Assembly: GCF_000220395.1 (NCBI RefSeq)
Contig: NW_004085958.1
Coordinates: forward strand, 62,001-126,000
DNA: 64,000 nt
Source of the DNA: Ichthyophthirius multifiliis
Taxonomy: Eukaryota; Ciliophora; Oligohymenophorea; Hymenostomatida
Direction of reading: 5' to 3'
Shown here in pieces: positions 49,835 through 60,518 of the stretch. The notes under the pieces are model-generated. The model was not told the DNA's origin. It made no database searches and saw nothing but the letters and a program-made list of their open reading frames with translations. Positions within the stretch are counted from its first letter, which is position 1. Every line of letters begins with the position of its first letter. The position numbers and the translations under genes are program-made.

Positions 49835-50735
49835 TTATATATTTTGCTTAATTTATTATATATTAATATTAAAATTTAATAATTAATAACCAATAAAAAT
49901 ATTCTCGTTAATTTAATCAAATTAAAGCAAATCATTTTCTTAAGAATCGAATATACAAAAAGCTCCTTAAAAATCAACATCATTTTTCGAAAAGTTCATT
50001 TTTCTAAAATTTCTTTCCCAATTTTTTTCCTTATTAGTAATTGAGATATATTTATATTTAATACTTTGGATACTAGATTTAACAATAAAAGATTTTTCCC
50101 AATATTTTATAGATTTTTAATTATATTAGTATTCATATTTATTCATTTTTTAAGGAGTTTACATATTTCCAAGCGATTATTAATCACCAATAAGTTAATA
50201 TTTTTTATTTTTATAATTTTCACAAGAATTGCTTATGAGAAGCCTAAGAATAACTTTTTTGTGTTCCCAAACATCACCTTTATTAAAATATATTAATTTA
50301 TTTTTTAATTTTATTAATTTAAAAAAAAAATAGTTTTAAATAAAATTAATTTTTTTTTTTTTTACTTAAATTCAAGTTTTGCTTATAATACTAAGTCAAA
50401 TTTATAGATCTGTTTGGCCCCTATTCCCATCTTACTTATTAATCCTTATTAAAAAACTCAGCAACGTAAAATTTGTAATCAAATTTTGCTTTAGGTAAGA
50501 GTATTTCAGTTGTCCAATAATTATTCTATTTAATTATTTTAAAAATTCTAAATAAAATATGATTTATATATATTAATATTTATGCCTTGTTCCATTATAA
50601 ACGTATAGATTTTAATAAATCCCATTCTCCTAACTCAAAAATATTTCCAACTATATAAACTGCAAAATTGTAGTTTGTTTTATAATGCATTTTAAATTAA
50701 ACTTTGATTTCTTTTTCTTATTAATATTAAATCAT
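49180..50735 (-). CDS. Laforin-like glucan phosphatase (two CBM20 modules + DSP)
   Basis: Begins MIQYQQEKEIKVQFKMHYKT. First CBM20: YNFAVYIVGNIFELGEWDLL, then NNYWTTEILLPKAKFDYKF, then VRWEQGPNRSINL. Second, more divergent CBM20: VWEHKKVILRLLISNSCEN, YQLIGDQQSLGNM, KSIKYWEKSFIVKSS. The phosphatase domain then runs NIFIGPYPQ, LYQIGVKAVLNLQT and catalytic IHCTQGIYRSTYVVIGYL (HCx5R present). It ends TGA 49180-49182. Intron 1 (50526-50585) is GC-AG; the others are GT-AG. Laforin dephosphorylates starch or glycogen and is known from protists that store insoluble glucan; animal laforin has one CBM20. The frame slips at A5 (49617-49621), just before IVDMNIYDMAQKLENAA, and the exon join before IYIHC is unsettled. 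Confidence 0.82.
50526..50585 (-). other. GC-AG intron
   Basis: Sense strand: exon ...TGGAACAAG, then GCATAAATA...AAATAG, then exon AATAATTATTGG. Both flanking exons are CBM20 sequence in the same frame. No GT lies near the donor, so this is a non-canonical GC-AG intron of 60 nt. Confidence 0.6.
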
Positions 50736-52571
50736 TCTTTTAATTAGTATATTGCTTTATGTTGTTATTTTTTATGTTGATTTATATTATTTTTTTTATA
50801 ATTGAATATATTTTTTTTAATTATAATTATGTTTATTAGGAAATCATATACATTCTGAATTATAACAATTTTTAAAATAATAAATTTTTTATTAAGTAAA
50901 AAAAAAAATGACTTATTATTATCTTTTGACGTTTTTTATAATTAAAATAACTAAAATGTTATAGCATATTATATTAATATGTAATAGTGTTTTTTTTTTT
51001 TTTAGAAATATTAAAAGATAGGTAAAAAAAAATTTAAATATTATTATTATAAATATTTCAAAAAATATTTTTAAAATATTCACAAATTAAATATTATTTA
51101 CTAATTAAAAGTAAAAATTATTTATAATAAATACTAAATATAAAATAAAATCTTTTAATAATGATACGATATTAATAATTAAAGATAATATAGATTATAG
51201 ACATTTGTCTATATTTTATAATAATTTTTATAATTGTTTAAATAGTATACAACTTAAAAGATAAAAAAATAAAAAAACAATTTTTTTTATAATAAAAAGT
51301 AATAAATAGCAAAAGAATTTTGATAAACATTTATATTTATCTTAATATTTTATATAAGTTATTTTTTTTCATTTTCTTTTTATTAAAAATATTGATCTAA
51401 ATTAATTATAAAAATGCTAATAATTTAATAGTTTTATAAATATACCTAATTATATATATTTTTTTTTTGAAATTTTCATGTAATTTCTATTAAAAACTTA
51501 ATTGACAAAAAAAAAGTCGAAAAAAAATGGATAAAAACGTTTTTATTTGTTGATTGAGTTTTTAAATAAATATTAGAGAACAAATAAAAATACATAGGAT
51601 CAAGTATTATATACTAAATCTATATAAAAAGTGTAAAGTAATATAAAACAATATTATTAAATCTAATGATATGCTAAATTTATATAAAAAGTATAAAATA
51701 ATAAAAATATATAAAATAATACTATGAAATATAATTAAATTAATTATAATTTTTTTATTTTAATTTAATTAAAATAAAAATATATTTTTTTATTTTTAGA
51801 CTATGTAATATGACATAATTTTAATACTATTTATATATTATTTATAATATTAAATATAAAAAAGAAAACAAATTCAAATATTTTTATTAAAACTTTATTA
51901 TACTTTTATATATTTTTTTATTAACATTTATTTTCATAATTTATTATTTATTGATAATTATATAAACCTTAATGTTTTAAAAATATTAACGTTTTTAAAA
52001 ACAAATAAATAATTTTTATCACTGAATTAGGATATTATATAATATTAATTTAATTTTTATTTAAAATAAAAAATAAATTTAATTTTTATTTTATTTTAAT
52101 CTATTAGACTTATGATATTTATAAAAGAAATATTAAGATTAAATTCTAATATAAAAAAGTGTTATAAAATTAATAAAACTTATAATCATTATTTAAAAAA
52201 CTTTTTTTTTTTTTCTTAAATACTTAAATTACATTTTTTATTATAAATTATAATAATTATTAAGTACATATTATATACTTTTATTAATATCTTGTTTTTT
52301 AGGATATAAATTTTATAATAAAAAAATTTAATTATAAAATATTTAATATATTATTATAATTATAATCTTTATTAAAAAAAAAAAAAAAAATTTTAAACCA
52401 AAATTTAATATATATTATATTATTAATTAAAAAATAAAATAAAATTAATTATTTGTCGTAAAATAAAGTTTTTAATTATAATTTAAAAATAATATTTATA
52501 TATAAATTAAAAAAAATATATAACATATAATATATTTTATTTATTCAAATGATTAAATAATAAAGAAATTA
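50736..52571. other. Long AT-rich noncoding region
   Basis: About 1.8 kb of A/T homopolymers and TA-rich DNA. A ~25-nt phrase containing 'tataaaaagtgtaaagtaat' recurs loosely near 51610 and 51680. No gene was identified. Confidence 0.5.
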
Positions 52572-53822
52572 TCAATATATTTTTGTAATCATTCCTACAC
52601 CCAAAGTATTCATTTATTCCCTAATAATAACCCTACCATAAGCCCTATAATTACTATATAGTTCGGCACATAAACTTTTTTCAATGCTAATTTATATTTG
52701 TGCACAATCATGACTTCTTATACATCTATTAAATATTTAAATAAAAAAATTTAAATAAATATACTTCGGATTTTTCTTTAAAATATCTCCTGAATTCTTA
52801 TCAATTAAATTATAGACTTTCTTAATAAATCCAGGACTTTTTGCAGTATTTATATAAACAATTACTTAAGCTCCTTTCAAAATTGGATAAATTAGCTCGA
52901 AAGCAACAAACTCAGCATCAATAAGATTAGTAGTTGGAATAGGATATTCAATAGAGCACAAAACATTTCCAGATCTATTTTTTAATAAAGTATATTAAAA
53001 ATTTAAAAATTCATTTAATATTAATAAATAAAATATAAATGAAATAAATATAAATATGTATATATATATATATATATTTATTAATATTTATATACATATA
53101 GTTATCTATTTATTTACCTTATTTCTTACTATTATTCTTTAATTTAAATTACTAATTCTATATTATCTCCTACATAAGCATATTCAGATTTTATATTATC
53201 TTTATAAATATCTAATAAAATTTATATTAGTTTTATTTATTTTTTATATTTAAACCTTTTGCAAATACTACTAATCCTTATGGCATTATTAAAGCCTTAG
53301 ATTTTTCAAATATAACACCTCCTTCTATTTTTCCAGATATAAAAAGCCCTTTATTTTTTTAGAAATAAGTATTGTAAATATTCATTCTTAAAGGAGTATT
53401 TATATTTCTATCAGGAACTTATAATTAATCTAATAAATCCATTAAACATAATCCATTATACCAAGATGCTTATTTAAGATTTGTTTTTTATACAATATTT
53501 TCGCCTTAAAATGCAGAAATGGGAACAAAAATTATGTTTTTTTTATCAAAATCAATTTTAACCAAAAAATCATTTAATAATGTACATACATAATTATAAT
53601 CATTTTCATTCCAATCTGTCAAATCCATTTTATTAATAACAACTATTATTCTTACTACTCCTAGAGATCTAACTAAATAAGCATGTTCTTTAGTTTATCC
53701 ACCTAAATCAAAACCACTCATAAAGCTATTTGGAAAACCATCTACTACTAGTAATGCATAATCGGCCTTATTAATAATTTTTAATAATATAATATAAATG
53801 TAAATATAAATATATATTTATA

Positions 53823-53853
<31 letters not shown>

Positions 53854-54845
53854 CTTTATATATTATATATTTTTACTTGCGTAGCTCCTTAAATCATGTT
53901 TGGAACAAAATCTTTATGTCCAGGTGCATCCAAAAATGTTATTATTTTATTTTTCGTATATAAAACTTTAAAACCGATATCTATAGTTACACCTCGTTAT
54001 CTTTCAGCATCAAATTCGTCATTTGCCCATGCATATTTAAATGATTCTTTACCTATATTTTTTGATTCTTTTTCATTTTTGTGAGCTTATTTTGAATCTA
54101 TAAGTCCTTTAAGGTAACATAGATGACCTATTAAAGTACTTTTTCCTGAATCTACATGCCCTATTATGATAAGATTCAAATTTTATAAATCCTTTTTATA
54201 TTTATTATTTTTTGTTGATTTGTTTTTTGATATATTTTTATACTTTATTTAATTCTAATTTATAGTTGATAGGATCATATGTACTATTGTATAAATTTAA
54301 ATTTCTTTCTATATATATTGTTTCGCCTATTTTACAGTTTTTTTCATTTATGCTATTAGTAGATTGCTTTTATTATAAAGTTAATTATTATTATTGAATA
54401 TTATTTTAATTATTTTATTTTTAATTATTATTAGTTTCGTTATACTATTAATATTATTGTTAGATTTATTGATTTTATCCTTTTTTTACTAATATATTTC
54501 CAGTTTATTATAATTTTTTATCTTCTATTTCTTTTTTTGGTAGTTGATTTTTTTTTTATTATAATTGTTCTTTTTTTTCAACATTTCCTCTAATTAGTGT
54601 GTAGCATCATCTTCATTCCAGTCATTTTAATCGAGTACTTTTAATATTTCTTTTTTTTTAAATTTCCTATCGAACATTTGAATAAATTCCTCGATTATTT
54701 CTTCCTCCTCTTTATATATTATATATTATTTATTCTTTTAATTATTTTTGCTACCTATATTTAAATCTTCGCTTTCATTCTCGGATGCAAAATGCTCTTC
54801 AAAACCTTCTTTTGTAATTTAATTTAATTTAGTATGTCTTGACAT
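52572..54845 (-). CDS. HBS1: HBS1-like translational GTPase
   Basis: Begins [19 protein letters not shown]. An N-terminal CUE/HBS1-N-like helix pair follows ([36 protein letters not shown]), then a Gln/Asn-rich linker. The EF1A-type G domain has [20 protein letters not shown] (G1), [16 protein letters not shown] (G2), [18 protein letters not shown] (G3) and [14 protein letters not shown] (G4). Beta-barrel domains end [25 protein letters not shown]..., TGA 52572-52574. The N-terminal CUE-like part and the G2 region favour HBS1 over eRF3 or EF1A. HBS1 with Dom34/Pelota rescues stalled ribosomes. Several introns are present, some with TA runs (53830-53860, 53055-53075). Confidence 0.85.
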
Positions 54846-55339
54846 ATAGTATTAAATTTTTAATTATTTATATATATATATTTTTTTATGAATCTTTTTT
54901 ATTTGTATTAATTTATTTTTATATATTTTTTTATTAACTCTCTGTCTTAATTTTACTTTTATTTCTTTTAATAATAAAAGAAAAGTATTATTAAATAAAC
55001 AATTATTATTATTATTATTATTAAATACACTATAATTATTAATTATATAATTTCTTTTTGAAAATATATTATAATATTATGTATATTTAGTTAGTCTTAA
55101 TGATTATTTATTTATATTAAGGCTATTTATTGAATATTATCTAAAAATAAAATAAAAAAATATATTAATTTATTGTATATTAAAGTATAATATGAAATTA
55201 AATTTATATACTTTTTTAAAAATATTTCTATCTTTAATTTTATTTATTAATTTAATAACTTATGATTCTATAATTATTGCAAAAATAAAAAAAAATACAA
55301 TTTATTTAGTATTAAAATCATGTAAAAAAACTAAATAAT
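54846..55339. other. Intergenic, nothing supported
   Basis: AT-rich upstream region shared by HBS1 (-) and RPL21 (+). Confidence 0.45.
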
Positions 55340-55436
55340 TAATTTAAATCATAAAAAAAAAAAAGATTAAAAAAAATAAAGAATAAATTAAAAAAAAAAA
55401 AAATCTAAATAAAAAAAAAAAGAAAAAAAAAAAAAA
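55340..55436 (+). promoter_or_regulatory. Poly-A-rich leader of RPL21
   Basis: About 95 bases that are ~85% A with several A10+ runs directly abut the RPL21 start codon. It is the most extreme of the A-rich leaders seen before start codons in this window, in front of the gene expected to be most highly expressed. Confidence 0.45.
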
Positions 55437-55910
55437 ATGACACACAGCTACGGTTATAGAAGACAAACCAGAAAAAAATTCGCAAAAGCTTTCAAGACAA
55501 AAGGACATTTAAGAATTTCCAGATATCTTACCACATACAAGATAGGAGAATATGTAGATATTCTTGTTGATGGTTCAGCCCACAAAGGTATGCCATACAA
55601 ATTATATCACGGAAGAACTGGACGTGTATTTAATGTTAACCCTAGATCAGTTGGCGTTATTGTACACAGAAAATGGAACGGCAGATATATTGAAAAAAGA
55701 ATTAATGTAAAAATCGAACATATTAGACCTTCTAATGTTAGAATTGCTTTAGCTAAAAGATATTAAGAAAATGATAAAAGAAAATAAGAAGGAAATAAAT
55801 CTGGTAAGAAAATTTCTACTAAAAGATAACCTGAATAACCTCATGAAGAAGTACATGTTAAGGGAACTGTAAACTTTTAACATCCTAAAGTATTTAGAGA
55901 AGTTTTTTGA
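55437..55910 (+). CDS. RPL21: 60S ribosomal protein L21 (eL21)
   Basis: A single-exon 157-residue protein (exact codon multiple), MTHSYGYRRQTRKKFAKAFK to FQHPKVFREVF, TGA 55908-55910. Family landmarks: the basic N-terminus with RTR/Y-G-Y-RR, YKIGEYVDILVDGSAHKGMP, YHGRTGRVFNVNPRSVGVI, KRINVKIEHIRPSNVR and the C-terminal VKGTVNFQHPK. Length matches eukaryotic L21. eL21 is a structural protein of the large subunit near the central protuberance. Codon use is distinctly richer in C-ending codons than the neighbours, as expected for a highly expressed gene. Confidence 0.98.
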
Positions 55911-56713
55911 ACAATTTTTTATTTTGAAGATATATTAAGAATAAAAGAAAAAAAAAAATAACAATAATTTTAGTTTTAGTTGTTTTTTTGTTTTGTTTTG
56001 TTTTGTTATATATATATATGTTTTTTATGATTTTGTTTTTTTCTGTAGTATTATTGCTTTAAAAATTATTTAAATTTCAGTTTTTTTTTTTTTTTTTAAA
56101 TTATTAATTTATTATTTTCTTGTTTTATTCATTTTTTTATATTATAAAAAAATATTAAAATATGATTTTAATTTAATATATTATTAAAATTAAAAATTTT
56201 ATTTTAATTATTATTTTCCTAAATATTTATAATAATAATTAAATATTTATAAAAATAATATATTTTTAATATATATATATATATATTAATTTAAATTTAT
56301 ATTTTTTTAAAAAACCATTTTTCTTTATTAATTTGTTTTTATAAATTTTATTTTCGTTAAAAAATATATAATATTTCCTTTTTATATATATTTAATTAAT
56401 AAAAAACTGGTTTTTTTTTATAATGAGAATTAAAGAACTTATGAATAGTATTATTATAAGTAATATTATATTCTAAAAAAACTATAAATATGTTTAAAAT
56501 TTAGTAAAAAATTAAAATATACTATTACAAACTGTATAATTAAGAATCAGATCAGATTAGTATAAATATATATATATAATCGATTAAAAATTTTAAAAGA
56601 AAAAAAAAAAAAAAATTGTAGATTTAAAAAAAAAAACTATATATACTAAAAAAAAGAAAATATAATTAATATATTAATATTATTCACTATTATTTTGATT
56701 TAAAAATAGAAAA
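55911..56713. other. Intergenic (convergent 3' ends), nothing supported
   Basis: Between RPL21 (+) and the granule protein gene (-). T-rich just after RPL21, including a 'ttttgttttgttttg' run near 55990; otherwise AT-rich. Confidence 0.45.
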
Positions 56714-58134
56714 TCAATCGGTTCTATCACCAACGTATTTCTTAAGTACTCTTAATTGAGAATTAATAATATCCAAAACTTCTCTTACGATTTTCAATTA
56801 TTCATCTCTATAATAATTTTTTTTTTTTTATATATATATAAAAAAAAATTACCTTTATTAAGATCTCAATTTGTATTATTCTTATTAATCAAAGCAATAT
56901 ATGTTTCTCTTGCTTAATTCTTCTTCCTTTTCAACAGCTCTTTCGTCTTAGGAGGTTTTTTCATTTTCACATTATTCAATTCTGCTTTTTAAAGTATGTA
57001 TTTCGGCAGTTAGGTTATCAATGTGAAGTTATGTTTCTTATAAATGTTAAACTGCGGCTTCTCTTTCATCATGATAAACAGCAACTTAGTGATTATAATT
57101 TTATCTTTCTTATAATAGAGATTCGTCTAATTTAGATAAGAGTTCGTCACATAATTCAACAATTTTTTAAATAGCACCAGAATCAGCTTAAACAGGGGCA
57201 GAAGCTGTTATTTATGAAAGTACTTTAAAAAGTTTATTCCATGATTTCTTTTAGAAATTATTATGTCTAGCGGAATCACTGAAATGTTTAGAAAGTTATA
57301 CGAAATTGATATCTTTACGTTATAAGAAAGCTGATCCTTTTTAGAATTCTCCAACTATAACATCTTTTGCTCTGAAATAAAAAAATAAAATATTTAATAA
57401 TAAATTATATGAATATTTATATGTAAATTAATAGATAAATAGATAATAATAATATATAATATATATATATTATATATATATATATATATTATCTATATAT
57501 ATATATTTATTATTTTATTTTCATTTATATTTATAAAATTTTTTTAGACTTATATTACTATATATCTATTTTTATTTTATTTTTACCTTTATATTGTATA
57601 AGTAGCTTTTTAATGATCATCTTATACAGTAGCCCATAATTTATCCACTTCTTCCTTGAAAGCATCTAAATCTACAATACTTTTTTAATATTCAACTTTT
57701 TATGATTCATTTTCCTTTAATAAAATTTATTTCTATAATTAAACTGGTGTTTTAGCATTTATTTCAGATTATAATTCAGATGATTTTTATTTAGCTTCTG
57801 AAATTTCTTATGTTAAACGAGCTACTTCTTCTTCGCATTCAGCTCCTATTCTTTTATTTTCAGAATCGTCATCGCTTTATTCCTTGACGAGGTCATTGTC
57901 TAAGTTTTTTAATTCGAATACTAAATCATCTATATGCTCAGATGTAGTTAATGATAATTAGATCATATCAAGAAGGTTTTTACCGAATTTAGTCTTTTCA
58001 ATCTTTTTTTTTATAATATATTTATTTATTTTTTTAATAATTTTTACCTATTTAAGTTAAGTATTAACTTATTCCAATTTAATAGCAGAAGTGAGTATAA
58101 TAAAGAGAGCAATGAAAAAAGCTGTTTTGTTCAT
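56714..58134 (-). CDS. Granule lattice / trichocyst-matrix-type secretory protein
   Basis: Begins MNKTAFFIALFIILTSAIKL, a clear signal peptide. Three introns (after 'TQLKQ', after 'TYTIQ' at ~57375-57590, and 56810-56852) join a long helical, acidic, low-Cys protein: AECEEEVARLTQEISEAKQK, VYHDEREAAVQHLQETQLHI and KIVREVLDIINSQLRVLKK. It ends VGDRTD at TGA 56714-56716. Signal peptide, coiled-coil heptads, acidic bias, few cysteines and no other domain fit the GRL (Tetrahymena granule lattice) and TMP (Paramecium trichocyst matrix) families, which crystallise in dense-core secretory granules after proteolytic processing. Codon use is GC-richer than neighbours, suggesting high expression. It is divergently paired with a similar gene on the plus strand. 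Confidence 0.85.
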
Positions 58135-58570
58135 TATTATTTTTTTTTTTTTGATTTATTTGTTTATTTTTTTTTTGTTTCTTTTTTGAAATTTATTAAT
58201 TATTATTTTTTTTGGTTTTATGAATTGAAAATAAAATAAAAAGTACTTTTATTAAAACAATATAAAAAAAATAGAATTATTTATTTATATTATTCTTTAT
58301 ATTTTTTTCTTGTTTTTAATAGTTTTTGTTATTTTAGTTTTTTAAAGAAAAAAAAAAAACTTTAAAAACGTACTAATTACATATATTTAAATTTAAAAAC
58401 GAAATAATATCAATAAAAAACGCATAAAATAAATACTTATTTTAATTATTATTTTATTTATTTTTCTAATACAATTGATATTAATATTTTTTTTTTAACT
58501 TTAATACAAAAAAAAAAAAAAAATAATAAAAAGAAAAATAAGAAAAATAAAAATACATAAAAAAAAATAA
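58135..58570. promoter_or_regulatory. Shared promoter region of two granule-lattice genes
   Basis: 436 bp between head-to-head secretory granule genes; T-rich on the left and A-rich on the right, i.e. each gene has an A-rich leader on its own sense strand. Co-regulation through a bidirectional promoter is plausible; no motif was identified. Confidence 0.45.
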
Positions 58571-59896
58571 ATGAAATCATTAATATTATTATTAATTCTA
58601 TCATTAGCTTTTACAAACGCAATTGTAAACTAAACACTACTAAATTCTTTAGTCTAATTACAATCTAAATCTGCTGATGCACTTGACACTGCTTCATCAG
58701 TTTTAAAAGATTTAAAATAAGCTAATGTAGATGCTTAAGAGGCTGCTGATTAATTAGATAAGGAATAATAAGCTGAATGTGCTGTAAATATTGCCGCATA
58801 AACTGAAATTGTAACTTAAAATAAATAAGTATTAGACGACGCAATTTCACATAGAAAATTCATCGAATAGGAAATTTAAGATACAAATGATTATTTAGAT
58901 TTCATAAACAATAGAAGAAACACTATTAACAAAAGAAGAGAAGAACTAGAATCTTAAAGATGTGCATCAAATGCTTTCTTTGTAAAATCTTTAAAAGAAC
59001 ATGATGATGCTATTAAAATTATCGAATTATTAAAATAAGATTTGGCACCTTATACTTCTAATAATGGATAAGGAGAATAAGTCACTGAATTAGCTCAATT
59101 ATCATCTGTAACTGATAAACTTAGATAATATTCTCATTTATTTAATGAATAAGCTATTGAAGAATTCAATTAACTTTCCAGAGGTAAAATATTATTTTTA
59201 ATATATTAATTTTTTATTTATATTATATATATATATATATATATTTATATAGAATCCGTTGAATCTAGTACTGCTGAATGGGACCCTAGAGCTGATGATA
59301 ATAATAAAGGTGAATTGTAATTAGAAAAAGGAGAGGTTGGAACTTAAGAAAGAGACTTGAAAGCCAAATTAGGTGATAAATTAGTTGACTTATTAGATAA
59401 ATTATAAGAACATTTAAGATAATCTATAAAAAATTTAACTGAAAATGAAATTAGAAGTGCTTGGGATTTAGCTGTATGGTTATAATTAAGTGAATAAGAA
59501 TTAAAATAATTAGATGAAGAAGAATAAAGAAAAAATACTTATTTAGAAAAATTAGTTATTTCATTATAATCTGCTAAAGCTCATGAAGATAAATCTATTG
59601 AAACTCATTCTGCTAGTGTTGCTTTATTATCTAATATTGTAGGTGACTGTGAAAATAAACATAATAATTATTTGAAAAATACTAATAGAAGAAATGATGA
59701 AAATATAATTATAGATGAAGTTATTTAAATCTTTAGTGAAAAAGTTGCTAATATGGGATCTGAATTGAGAGAAAGAATTGAAGATAATTTAGATAATGGA
59801 CAAATCGATAATTAATGGAAAAGAGAAATAAGTGAACATGTAGAAAGAGACTCTGGAAGATTACATGATAATATCAAATAAGAAACTGCTTTTTGA
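58571..59896 (+). CDS. Granule lattice / trichocyst-matrix-type secretory protein
   Basis: Begins MKSLILLLILSLAFTNAIVN (signal peptide). One intron at 59184-59252 joins LSRE to SVESSTAEWD. The mature protein is acidic and helical: ALDTASSVLKDLKQANVDAQ, HRKFIEQEIQDTNDYLDFI, HDDAIKIIELLKQDLAPY and LDEEEQRKNTYLEKLVISLQ, with two widely spaced Cys. It ends KQETAF, TGA 59894-59896. It has the same architecture as the divergent neighbour and the same GRL/TMP-type features: signal peptide, coiled coils, Trp-containing hinge (EWDPRADDN) that could be a processing site. It is stored in mucocysts/trichocysts for regulated exocytosis. The family is inferred from architecture; sequence in this family is known to diverge quickly. 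Confidence 0.85.
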
Positions 59897-60518
59897 TAGA
59901 TTTGAATTTAAATAATAATAATAATAATAATATATATTAATTACATATTTAGTTTTTTTTTTTTTTTTTATTAATTTTTATTTTAGTTATATTTATAAAA
60001 ATATATAAATATAATTAAAATATATACATATATATATTTATTAAGTATATTCTTTATTATATTTTTTTATTTTATTAAAAAATTTATTTTTTATTAGACA
60101 ATAGAATATTATTATTAATACTTTATAATTTCTTATATTTAGTATGTTTTTTTTTTTTTTTTCTTTTAAAAAAAATATATTTGTTATTGTTTAATTAGAA
60201 AATAAATATTGTTTTTATTAAAAAATAAAATTTGATAAACATATTAAATTTTTATTTAAAATAATTATTGTGTTTGTTATATATTTATTATAAAAAATAA
60301 TATTTTAAATAATACTATTAATAAATTTATTTTTTATCTTTTATATTTTAAGATTTTTATTAGAAAACATTCTTTTTATTAATTCAGACAAAAATATTAT
60401 AATAATAATTAAAAAAAAAATATTAATTTTTATTTTCAAGTTAAATTTTTTATTACATATTAAAATAAAATTTTATAAAAAAATATAATAATAATATTAA
60501 TTTAAACAAATAAAATAA
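59897..60518. other. Intergenic, nothing supported
   Basis: AT-rich region with T-homopolymers (about 59960, 60140) and TA runs; no feature was seen. Confidence 0.45.
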
